Assembly (NCBI GenBank): GCA_009594995.1
Contig: VOPR01000013.1
Span: 1 to 35,426 of the forward strand
From: Nitrospira sp.
Lineage (GTDB): Bacteria; Nitrospirota; Nitrospiria; Nitrospirales; Nitrospiraceae
DNA: 35,426 nt
Direction: 5' to 3'
Below, piece by piece: positions 8,067-15,074 of the stretch. The stretch's first letter is position 1; the number at the start of each line of letters is the position of its first letter. A model generated the notes under the pieces. That model saw nothing but the letters and a program-made list of their open reading frames with translations. It searched no databases and had not been told where the DNA came from. Made by a program: the position numbers and the translations under genes.

Positions 8067-9488
8067 ACGCGGCATGACCATGCAGTCTGTGCCTGGGGAT
8101 GCACTGACGGCAAGCATCTCCTCTTCGAATCGCGCGGTAAAATGCCGCAATTGCGGCGCTTCGTGGGTCATAACTAGGCCACCGATGGAGTCCCGGCGGT
8201 GATACAGTTCAATGATCGATTCCGCCACATAGGCCAGATGCATGTTGGTATACACGCGACGAGGAATCGCCAGTCGCACAAGTTCAAGCTCAGGATAGAT
8301 GACGCGGTCGGATGCCTGATCTCTCTTTCCGAACATCACCGTTCCAATTTCAACGCCGCGAATTCCATACTCCCGGTACAACGCAACCGCGAGCGCCTGC
8401 GCCGGAAATTGTGATTGGTGAAGATGCGGCAGAAACTCCTTGGCATTCAGATACACGGCGTGGCCTCCGATCGGCTTGAGAATCGGGACACCACCGCCTT
8501 CCAATAGTTCCCCCAGACATCGCACTTGGCCGATGCGGAACCGCAGATAGTCCTCGTCAAGCACTTCCTCGAGTCCCCTGGCCATCGCTTCAAGATCACG
8601 CCCCGCCAGCCCTCCATAGGTGGGAAACCCCTCGACCAGGATCAGCATGTTCGTGATCGCTTCCGTCCACCGATCATCATTGAGACTGAGGAATCCGCCG
8701 ATGTTGACCAGGCCATCTTTTTTAGCCGACATGAGGCATCCGTCACCAAGGCCGAACAGTTCCCTCGCAATCTCACGCACCGGCCGCCCGGCATAACCGG
8801 GTTCGCGCTCCTGGATGAAAAAGCAATTCTCCGCAAACCGGCAGGCATCGAAAAAAAGTGGGATTCCATAGCGATTCAGCACTTGTCTGGTCGCACGGAT
8901 ATTGGACATCGAAACCGGCTGACCGCCGCCGCTGTTGTTTGTGATGGTGATCATAGCCAGCGGGATTTGCTCACGCCCGACCCGAGCAATGGTCTCTTCG
9001 AGCCGAACAAGATCCATGTTGCCCTTAAAGGGGAGCTCGCAATGCGGGTCGTACGCCTCCTTGACGACCAGATCGAGCGCCTGAGCCCCCTGATGCTCCA
9101 CGTTGGCCCTCGTCGTGTCGAAATGAATATTGTTGGGCACGCACATGCCGGCCTTGACGACTGTCGAGAAGAGCAGATTCTCCGCCACCCGGCCCTGGTG
9201 CGTCGGAATAACATGGCGATAACCAAAGAGGGACCGCACCACCGCTTCGAAATGATAGTAGTTCTTGCTGCCGGCATAGGACTCATCGCCGAGCATGAGG
9301 CCGGCCCATTGGTAGTCACTCATGGCGGAGGTCCCGCTATCCGTCAGTAGATCGATGTAGACGCTTTCGGCGGGAACGTGAAAGAGATTGTACCCGGCTT
9401 CGCGGAGTAACCGGTCCCGCGCCTCGCGCGTGGTGCGCTTGATGGGTTCGACGACTTTGATCTTAAACGGCTCGGATGGGAAGTTCAC
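8061..9488 (-). CDS. Tryptophanase/tyrosine phenol-lyase family PLP beta-eliminating lyase
   Basis: This 475-residue protein starts at GTG 9488 behind a strong AGGAGG and overlaps the upstream HTH gene by 26 bases. The whole length follows the beta-eliminating lyase family: EPFKIKVVEPIKRTTREARD at the N-terminus, LLTDSGTSAMSDYQWAG, THQGR (98-100), DACRFAEN, SAKKDG with PLP-binding K257, GGLAGRDLEAMA, GGHAVYL, IPRRVYT and LRHFTARF. Overall wording (SDYQWAG, VNIGGFL) is close to tyrosine phenol-lyase. The residues remembered as separating the two activities are tryptophanase-like: D124 (Thr124 in TPL), I381 (Arg381 in TPL) and H449 (Phe448 in TPL). It should therefore cleave tryptophan to indole, pyruvate and ammonia rather than tyrosine to phenol, unless it has a third substrate. 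The tail after residue 458 is an extra extension. Confidence 0.88.
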   Translation of the reverse strand: MNFPSEPFKIKVVEPIKRTTREARDRLLREAGYNLFHVPAESVYIDLLTDSGTSAMSDYQWAGLMLGDESYAGSKNYYHFEAVVRSLFGYRHVIPTHQGRVAENLLFSTVVKAGMCVPNNIHFDTTRANVEHQGAQALDLVVKEAYDPHCELPFKGNMDLVRLEETIARVGREQIPLAMITITNNSGGGQPVSMSNIRATRQVLNRYGIPLFFDACRFAENCFFIQEREPGYAGRPVREIARELFGLGDGCLMSAKKDGLVNIGGFLSLNDDRWTEAITNMLILVEGFPTYGGLAGRDLEAMARGLEEVLDEDYLRFRIGQVRCLGELLEGGGVPILKPIGGHAVYLNAKEFLPHLHQSQFPAQALAVALYREYGIRGVEIGTVMFGKRDQASDRVIYPELELVRLAIPRRVYTNMHLAYVAESIIELYHRRDSIGGLVMTHEAPQLRHFTARFEEEMLAVSASPGTDCMVMPRS

Positions 9489-10446
9489 GGATCGACCTCC
9501 TGAAGTAGGCCAACTGCTCGTGAAACGGACCGGGTCCCTGGTAGTCGAATACGTAACGGGTCATGTCGAAGAGCGGTGCCGGATCGAGTTCCCGAATCAT
9601 CTCCGGCTTCCATGAAATCTGCAATCGGTTGATCATCGTGATCGGCGTGGGAGTGCCGACCATCCCGAGCGGCACGCTACCGTAGGTCTGCGAGAAGATC
9701 AGAATTTCCCGATCGAACATAGCGGTATTCATATCCTCGGCAGCGCCGTATTTCCTGAAGTCTTCCTCAAGCCGCTGGAACGCCGGCGAATGGACCAGCG
9801 CTTCGCGAAACGCATAGAACACCTTGATGCCGGCGCGCCGTTGGTCATCCATGACCTGCATGGCATCCGCCACCGTCGTTTCGTTCTGCATCTGCTCCTG
9901 CGTCAAAATCAGCAATCGTCGAATCCGGACGTGCCGCCGCGCGGCCGCCTGATTGGCCAGCAGGTAGTTGGGATAAAGCGCCTCGCCTTTTTTCCAGATA
10001 TTCCATCGTTCCATCAAGGCATCGACGGACTGTTCGGCTGTCTCCATGAGCCGAACTGCCTCTGCATTCGCCGCCGCTCCCTCGTAGGTGAGGCTTTGCG
10101 CCTCTAGCTGTTTCAATTCACGACCGATCGCCTCCACCTTTTTGGGAAGATAGCGCGGGCGCTTCGGCACATGCAGCATGACATCCACCGCAGTGAGGGC
10201 CAGCTTCCAATACTCCTTTGCACGAGCGGGCGCTTTGTCCTTCTGCGCAATGAGCAGGAGTTCAACGGGGTTCTTGTCGAGGAGATGCGCGATTTTGATG
10301 CAGAGTTCAGGTTTGGGGACTTTGAGCCCGCGCCGAATCAGGTTCGCCTCCGGCTGCGCAATTCCCAACTTGTCCGCCAACGCATAGTCACTGTTCAGGT
10401 TGAACCGTTCTTTCACCTCCGTCAGATAGCGAGCGGTCTCAAACAT
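9463..10446 (-). CDS. Cro/CI-type HTH protein with uncharacterised C-terminal domain
   Basis: The best start is ATG 10446, preceded by AAGGGAG, giving 327 residues. Residues about 15-66 (YALADKLGIAQPEANLIRRG, then CIKIAHLLDKNPVELLL) look like a helix-turn-helix of the Cro/CI or antirepressor type. The region around residues 75-190 is helical and charged. The C-terminal 140 residues contain AGIKVFYAFREAL, MFDREILIFSQTYG and PLFDMTRYVFDYQGPGPF. I do not recognise this part with certainty; the DREILIF-type strand recalls ligand-sensing or phospholipase-D-like sensor domains. The gene sits between the diiron-protein gene (41-base gap) and the PLP lyase (26-base overlap), so it is likely the local regulator sensing the operon's substrate or product. 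Repressor versus activator cannot be told from sequence. Confidence 0.7.
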   Translation of the reverse strand: MFETARYLTEVKERFNLNSDYALADKLGIAQPEANLIRRGLKVPKPELCIKIAHLLDKNPVELLLIAQKDKAPARAKEYWKLALTAVDVMLHVPKRPRYLPKKVEAIGRELKQLEAQSLTYEGAAANAEAVRLMETAEQSVDALMERWNIWKKGEALYPNYLLANQAAARRHVRIRRLLILTQEQMQNETTVADAMQVMDDQRRAGIKVFYAFREALVHSPAFQRLEEDFRKYGAAEDMNTAMFDREILIFSQTYGSVPLGMVGTPTPITMINRLQISWKPEMIRELDPAPLFDMTRYVFDYQGPGPFHEQLAYFRRSIRELPIRAV

Positions 10447-10487
10447 GCCCTCTCCCTTCGATCGTTTCAGGCTTCCAATCAAACTTC

Positions 10488-11234
10488 TTACCGGTACCGC
10501 GATACCGCCTGCACAGCCGGGACTGCCGCTTGGCTCACCATCGACGCGTGATCCAGTCCCATCCAGAACCCTTCCAAATAATTCAACACGGCCGTCATGC
10601 CCGCGCGAAAATCCTGTTCCTGGCCGGACGACAATCCGGAAAGTCCCGATCGACCATCGATCGCCTCGACGGCATTCTTCATCGCTGCCTCATGACTCTG
10701 TTCCAACTCCCGATGAAACGTAAAATACGTCAGGTCCATGCAAGGATAGCGGGAGTCTCGAAGACACAGGAGACCGGGGATCAAATGGTCCCACATCGTG
10801 ATGGCCATATTTTCCAGCCCAAAGGATGCGCCCAGCGCCCTGGCATGATTGCCACTGCCATACAAGCGTTCCATCCCTTCGATGTAAGCACGCGTCGAGG
10901 CCCGCATCGGCGTCGTCATCGCTTCATGGATGTCGATGCCGATGGAACGGAGGAAGCTGCGGTATAACAATTCATGCCGATGCTTGACCTCTCCATCGCC
11001 AAGTTCCGAGTAGAGCACTTTTGTCAATTCATCGGCCACGGCCTCGTCTTCGGTATTCACCAATTGAGCGGCAAGAATGCGCGGAAAGAAGCGGGCAAAA
11101 TTATAAAACTCAACGGCAAATTCAAAAAACTCCTGATCGGTCAGATCGCCGGCCCGAAAACGAGTCAGAAACCGATTGTTAATCGCCCCGTGACGAAGCA
11201 CCTCCAGCCGGGCATTCTCATAATGAAACGGCAT
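10488..11234 (-). CDS. CADD/TenA-like heme-oxygenase-fold diiron oxidase
   Basis: With start ATG 11234 (GGAGG six bases upstream) the protein has 248 residues, all helical. It shows the ligand pattern of heme-oxygenase-like diiron oxidases: E77 in SELGDGE, H87 in HRHELLY, E141 in FGLENMA, and H174-x3-E178-x2-H181 in FTFHRELEQSHE. The last triad has the same numbering as in Chlamydia CADD (H174/D178/H181, from memory) and YFTxH is shared, with Asp replaced by Glu. The CADD tyrosine that is consumed to make p-aminobenzoate (Tyr27) aligns with L23, and its Lys152 with L151, so a CADD-type pABA synthase role is not supported. TenA, PqqC, UndA and BesC are other relatives. It heads the operon with the HTH protein and the PLP lyase, suggesting an amino-acid-derived or indolic substrate (inference). 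Confidence 0.75.
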   Translation of the reverse strand: MPFHYENARLEVLRHGAINNRFLTRFRAGDLTDQEFFEFAVEFYNFARFFPRILAAQLVNTEDEAVADELTKVLYSELGDGEVKHRHELLYRSFLRSIGIDIHEAMTTPMRASTRAYIEGMERLYGSGNHARALGASFGLENMAITMWDHLIPGLLCLRDSRYPCMDLTYFTFHRELEQSHEAAMKNAVEAIDGRSGLSGLSSGQEQDFRAGMTAVLNYLEGFWMGLDHASMVSQAAVPAVQAVSRYR

Positions 11235-11280
11235 GGTGCACCTCCACTGCCGCAAGAAGGTAGGTACGATACATTGCCCC

Positions 11281-11293
11281 TCACTGATAGTGA
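11281..11293. promoter_or_regulatory. Perfect 13-base palindrome, candidate operator
   Basis: TCACTGATAGTGA has perfect five-base arms (TCACT/AGTGA) around GAT. It lies 47 bases upstream of the diiron-protein ATG, between that gene and the candidate minus-strand promoter. Length and symmetry suit a dimeric HTH repressor such as the one encoded in the same operon. Binding is inferred only. Confidence 0.3.
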
Positions 11294-11420
11294 ATTCATA
11301 TCCCCATCACTCATTCCTGTATTCCCTTCATTCATCACATTCACAGGCATCTAGAGCGACATGGTGCCTCGCCACACAGGAGTTTTTTCTCTTCACATAG
11401 CAAATAATACAAAAACTATA

Positions 11421-11433
11421 TTGAATGATGCAA
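11421..11433. promoter_or_regulatory. Imperfect dyad in AT-rich island, candidate operator
   Basis: TTGAATGATGCAA is an imperfect 13-base dyad with core TTG-N-AT-N-AT-N-CAA. It overlaps the candidate minus-strand -35 box (TTGCAT) and lies about 100 bases upstream of the first gene of the catabolic operon. A regulator bound here could affect both operons. Evidence is symmetry and position only. Confidence 0.25.
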
Positions 11434-11530
11434 CTATTATGTTGTACAGTGTGCTCGTATGAGGGGCGCGCGCAGGATAGGCAGATCAGAATGCCTCAGG
11501 TTCCAACGATACGGCGCAGGAGGAACCACC

Positions 11531-12127
11531 ATGAAAGACGCCACAGGAATCGATCACATCACGCTCTGCGTGAAAAATCTGGCGGCCACAGAATTCCTCT
11601 TCACACAGATTCTCGGGTTTCATGTCATCTGGTCGGCAAAAGATGTCGGCAGCGACAAGTCCAGCATGGACACGGTCGTCGTGCAACGAGGGGATGCGAA
11701 GATTGCGTTGATGCAGGGCAGAAATAAGGAACGAAAATCTCAGATCTGCGAGTTCGTCGACGCATATGGAGAAGGCGTGCAGCACATCGCGCTCGAGGTG
11801 GATGACATCGAGGCGATCTGCCGAGAATGGGAAACGCACGGTGTCAGATTCAGCGGAGATATCAAGGAAGGACGGGACGGCTTCGGACCGCTCAAACAGC
11901 GCTTCACCTATCCCCTCTTCCCTGACTGCGGTCTGTTCCTTGAACTGACACAACGGCAGCACGGACAGGAGGAATCCAAAACGTTCGTCCGGGCCACCGT
12001 CGAATCGCTCTACAAAGATATCGAGCGGGATCAGCTCAAAGGTGTGGCACGAACCATCATCGATTACGAGACCCTTCCGCTTCCGTTTGAAGAGGCACCG
12101 GCTGCGTCGTTTCGACAGGCGTCATAA
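11531..12127 (+). CDS. Short HPPD-like VOC dioxygenase (4-hydroxyphenylpyruvate dioxygenase candidate)
   Basis: The start ATG 11531 follows AGGAGG by seven bases; upstream in-frame codons lack a ribosome site. The 198-residue protein has two beta-alpha-beta3 modules of the vicinal-oxygen-chelate fold: residues 5-62 (IDHITLCVKNL) and about 82-141 (GVQHIALEVDDI, LFLELTQR). The presumed iron ligands are H9, H85 and E138, the same order as in the catalytic C-terminal half of HPPD, whose GVQHIAL and FLEL-type motifs are matched. Known bacterial HPPDs have about 350 residues with an extra N-terminal VOC domain that is absent here. Homogentisate dioxygenase and FAH genes follow immediately, so conversion of 4-hydroxyphenylpyruvate to homogentisate is the natural reading. 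A different VOC dioxygenase, such as one acting on another 2-oxoacid, cannot be excluded. First gene of the long operon. Confidence 0.75.
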   Translation: MKDATGIDHITLCVKNLAATEFLFTQILGFHVIWSAKDVGSDKSSMDTVVVQRGDAKIALMQGRNKERKSQICEFVDAYGEGVQHIALEVDDIEAICREWETHGVRFSGDIKEGRDGFGPLKQRFTYPLFPDCGLFLELTQRQHGQEESKTFVRATVESLYKDIERDQLKGVARTIIDYETLPLPFEEAPAASFRQAS

Positions 12128-12164
12128 GACATCGAGCCGCACCTGACCTGTCAGGAGGTTCCCG

Positions 12165-13280
12165 ATGTATCTGGTAAAAAAAGGTACCGCTCCCAACCAG
12201 GCCCACGTGGATATTCCCGACGGCCTCTATGAAGAGGAGCACGGTCGCCAGGGATTTCACGGCCCCTCCTCGCATCTGTATCACAGCCATCCACCGACCG
12301 CCTGGAGCAGGATCGAAGGCCCTCTGCAACCGCGGGCGTTTACCTGCACGGAATTACACACACCCGACCACCGGGCCGTGGACGGACGGCCAATCACCGT
12401 TCTGCACAGCCCCGATGTCCGCCTCTCCCTCTCACGGCGTCGCGAAAGCATGAGCTATTTCGTGCGCAACGCCGACGGCGACGAACTCGTCTTCATCCAT
12501 AGCGGGTCTGGTTCATGGGAAACCGACTATGGAGTCGTGCGTTATGAACCGGGCGACTACCTCGTCATCCCAAAGGGCACCACCTATCGCGTCCATGTTG
12601 ATCCCAAGAGCAAACCGACGCTCTTTCTACTGATTGAGACGCCGGCTCCGCTCGAGATACCGGATCGGGGCCCCCTCGGACGGCATGCATTGTTCGATCC
12701 CGGGGTCATCGTGATACCGGAACCAGCCGCGCCGCCGGACGATGCGAAGAGTCGACGAGAATGGGAAGTCCGTATCAAACGAGACAATGAGGAAACCCGC
12801 GTCTATTACCCCTTTTACCCCATGGATGTCGCGGGCTGGAAAGGCGACCTGTGGGTGGCCAAGTTAAACGTGCGGGATTTCCGCCCGGTCACCAGTCCGC
12901 GCTACCACCTTCCGCCCAGCGTGCATGTCACGTTTCAAGCTGGGGGCCTGCTGGTGTCGACTTTTGCACCGAGACCGCTGGAGACCGATCCCAACGCACT
13001 ACGCGTGCCGTTCTACCATCGCAACGTGGATTATGACGAAGTCCTGTTCTACCACCGGGGATCGTTCTTCAGCCGCGCCGGCATTCACGCCGGCATGTTG
13101 ACGTTGCACCCGCAGGGCATTCACCACGGGCCGCAACCACAGGCCATTGCCGCCAGCCGGGGGAAGGATCAGACCGATGAAGTGGCTGTGATGATCGAAT
13201 CGCGCCACGCGTTCAAAGTGATGCCGGAATTCGAGACGGTTGAACAGAAGGACTATGCAATGAGTTGGAGCCGGTCATGA
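12165..13280 (+). CDS. hmgA: Homogentisate 1,2-dioxygenase-like protein
   Basis: Homogentisate dioxygenase is an Fe(II) cupin enzyme that opens the homogentisate ring to maleylacetoacetate. The 371-residue product starts at ATG 12165 behind AGGAGG. N-terminal features (RQGFHGPSSHLYH, residues 28-40) and two cupin halves are visible. The iron site is in the C-terminal half: H285 in FYHRN, E292 in YDEVLF and a His of GIHHGP (H320/H321). Compared with the classical HRNxxSEF pattern there is one extra residue between HRN and the Glu, and the protein is about 60-70 residues shorter than typical HmgA. It belongs to a divergent subgroup. Placement between the HPPD-like and FAH genes supports the function. 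No maleylacetoacetate isomerase is visible in the window. Confidence 0.82.
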   Translation: MYLVKKGTAPNQAHVDIPDGLYEEEHGRQGFHGPSSHLYHSHPPTAWSRIEGPLQPRAFTCTELHTPDHRAVDGRPITVLHSPDVRLSLSRRRESMSYFVRNADGDELVFIHSGSGSWETDYGVVRYEPGDYLVIPKGTTYRVHVDPKSKPTLFLLIETPAPLEIPDRGPLGRHALFDPGVIVIPEPAAPPDDAKSRREWEVRIKRDNEETRVYYPFYPMDVAGWKGDLWVAKLNVRDFRPVTSPRYHLPPSVHVTFQAGGLLVSTFAPRPLETDPNALRVPFYHRNVDYDEVLFYHRGSFFSRAGIHAGMLTLHPQGIHHGPQPQAIAASRGKDQTDEVAVMIESRHAFKVMPEFETVEQKDYAMSWSRS

Positions 13281-14272
13281 AACTTGTGAGCTTCCAGGTC
13301 GGGACACCGGTCGGAACCTTTACCAGAGCCGGCGCGCTCCATGGAGATTCTATCGTGGATCTCAACATGGCCTACACGCGTCAACTCGCGGAGCAAGGCG
13401 AATCGCAGCCGCGCCGCCTCGCCGATGCGCAGGTACCGGCCACGATGCTGGAGTTATTGGAAGGTGGTCCGTCTGCCATGGTCGCTGCCCGTGGTGCCCT
13501 CGCCTTTGCCGTGCAAGCCGGCGACTCCGTCACGGGCCCGGCCGGCGAAACGATTCTGTATGACGCGTCCGGCGTGCACCTCACGGCGCCCCTCCCCAAC
13601 CCTCCTTCGTTGCGCGACTTCATCGCGTTTGAAGCGCACATCGCCGCTACCTCAAAACGACGGGGCCAACCGATTCCTCCTGAATGGTACAAGGCACCGG
13701 TCTATTACAAAGGCAACCACCGGACGATCATCGGACCGGACCACCTGCTCAACTGGCCGTTGAACACACAGAAGCTGGATTACGAATTGGAGCTGGCCTG
13801 CGTCATCGGGCGCAAGGGCATCGATATCACGGAACGCAACGCATCGGAGTACATCGCCGGGTACACGATCATGAATGACTTCAGCGCGCGGGATATTCAG
13901 TTTCAGGAAATGGCCTGTCGGCTCGGTCCGGCAAAAGGAAAAGACTTCGCGACGGCCATCGGCCCCTGCATCGTCACGCCCGATGAGATCCCGGACCTCG
14001 CCTCGTTGCAGATGATCGCACGCATCAATGGAGAGGTGTGGTCGCAGGGACGCTTCGGCTCCATCCATTGGTCTTTCTCCCAAATGATTGAGCATGTGTC
14101 GCGAGGCGAAGCCGTCTATCCCGGCGACCTGCTGGGCTCAGGAACGGTCGGCGGCGGTTGCGGCTTGGAACTTGACCGCTATCTGAAGCCGGGAGACCGG
14201 GTCGAATTGGAAATTCAACCGATTGGAATTCTCGGGACCACCATCGCAGCACCCAGCGAGAGAGGCGGGTGA
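13277..14272 (+). CDS. Fumarylacetoacetate hydrolase family protein
   Basis: The ATG at 13277 overlaps the previous stop (ATGA), giving 331 residues; the upstream in-frame TTG is unlikely. The C-terminal FAH domain is clear: DYELELACVIG with metal ligands E170 and E172, MNDFSARDIQ with D201, and GKDFATAIGPCIV. The segment LRDFIAFEAHI (112-122) carries the additional acidic ligand and His region found in two-domain fumarylacetoacetases. The reaction expected here is hydrolysis of fumarylacetoacetate to fumarate and acetoacetate, the last step of homogentisate degradation. The FAH fold also includes other C-C hydrolases and decarboxylases, so the function rests on the neighbouring HmgA-like gene. 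Translationally coupled to hmgA. Confidence 0.87.
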   Translation: MKLVSFQVGTPVGTFTRAGALHGDSIVDLNMAYTRQLAEQGESQPRRLADAQVPATMLELLEGGPSAMVAARGALAFAVQAGDSVTGPAGETILYDASGVHLTAPLPNPPSLRDFIAFEAHIAATSKRRGQPIPPEWYKAPVYYKGNHRTIIGPDHLLNWPLNTQKLDYELELACVIGRKGIDITERNASEYIAGYTIMNDFSARDIQFQEMACRLGPAKGKDFATAIGPCIVTPDEIPDLASLQMIARINGEVWSQGRFGSIHWSFSQMIEHVSRGEAVYPGDLLGSGTVGGGCGLELDRYLKPGDRVELEIQPIGILGTTIAAPSERGG

Positions 14273-14276
14273 GGAC

Positions 14277-15038
14277 ATGATGACATCCATTGTAAAACTC
14301 TCGGAGGCGACCACCCTGGAGTTGGTGAAACGCCAGCGGAAGCTCTATGCGGAATCGGACATCGACCTGAGGATGGAACATCTCATTCGCGACACTCCCC
14401 ATCCCACCCTGTCGTCCTGGGATATTCAGCGGCTGCTGCGCACTTCACGCGCGGTCTATTTCGACAGCCATGTGGAAGTAGTCTCCGGGCACCATACGGA
14501 CATCTACCTGCGGTTCGAGTCGATCGCACGCTTCCCCGACATGATCACGCTCATCGCCACCAACATGGCGGAGTGGATCCTGCAGACCTTTCGACATGAC
14601 CCGCCGGCAGGGATCGTCACAACCTCGTCGGACGCTCGCCTGCTGGCCGAGCGCACAAGCCAACTTCTGGCCACGGAATTTCCGCTGCGTGTCGTCCTGA
14701 CTCCGTTCAATCAGGAGACGGGCAAGATCGGCACCGAGATCGTCAGCGGGACGGTTGAACCGGGAGCGCGCTTTCTCTCATTGAACGACGTGACCACTCG
14801 CGGCATGTGCGTCAGCAAACTGGGGAAGGTCGTCACCGATCACGGGGGACGGCTCGGAGGCATGATGGTCTTTGCCCGCCGGGACAGCGGGCAGTTTCCA
14901 TTGATGGACGAGCTGACGGCACGCTACCCGTTTTACTTCAGCGTCGATCTCGACATGCCGCAGTGGGAGCCGTCCGATTGTCACGCGTGCAGAGACAAAC
15001 AGCCCTTGTTGTCCTGGAGGGACCTGCCCGAGTTTTGA
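14277..15038 (+). CDS. Orotate-phosphoribosyltransferase-like (PRTase-fold) protein
   Basis: Starting at ATG 14277 (or 14280), four bases after the FAH stop, the protein has 253 residues. The core resembles type I phosphoribosyltransferases: a GIVTTSSDARLLAER helix-turn (112-126) like the OPRT N-terminal loop, and LSLNDVTTRGMCVSK (167-181), which occupies the place of the PRPP loop (consensus hhhhDDhhTTGxS). Here the first acidic residue is Asn170 and a Gly is replaced by Arg175. The end CHACRDKQPL resembles a Cys-x2-Cys tail seen in some PyrE-like proteins. It is not obviously a catabolic enzyme, and pyrimidine genes are absent nearby. It could be a PRTase-derived regulator, as PyrR and PurR are, or a base-salvage enzyme. 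Role in tyrosine or branched-chain catabolism unknown. Confidence 0.65.
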   Translation: MMTSIVKLSEATTLELVKRQRKLYAESDIDLRMEHLIRDTPHPTLSSWDIQRLLRTSRAVYFDSHVEVVSGHHTDIYLRFESIARFPDMITLIATNMAEWILQTFRHDPPAGIVTTSSDARLLAERTSQLLATEFPLRVVLTPFNQETGKIGTEIVSGTVEPGARFLSLNDVTTRGMCVSKLGKVVTDHGGRLGGMMVFARRDSGQFPLMDELTARYPFYFSVDLDMPQWEPSDCHACRDKQPLLSWRDLPEF

Positions 15039-15074
15039 GGTGATATAGAACCGCGCTAGCCAGAGGAGGCAGTT

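Larger units (their letters stand above)
11235..11530. promoter_or_regulatory. Divergent promoter region between the lyase operon and the catabolic operon
   Basis: This 296-base region separates two divergent operons and is notably AT-rich at 11395-11455, unlike its surroundings. On the minus strand TTGCAT (11433-11428) and TATTAT (11409-11404), 18 bases apart, could serve as -35/-10 for the lyase operon, leaving a leader of about 160 bases. No equally good pair was found for the plus strand. Two dyads lie inside: 11281-11293 and 11421-11433 (listed separately). All assignments are by eye. Confidence 0.4.

Noticed and set aside
8061..9488. Annotation as tyrosine phenol-lyase because a tyrosine operon is adjacent
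   Set aside because: D124, I381 and H449 are tryptophanase states; proximity alone does not set substrate.
11292..11345. ATTC repeated at 8-9 base spacing
   Set aside because: Only four closely spaced short units with unrelated flanks; not clearly an iteron or regulatory array.
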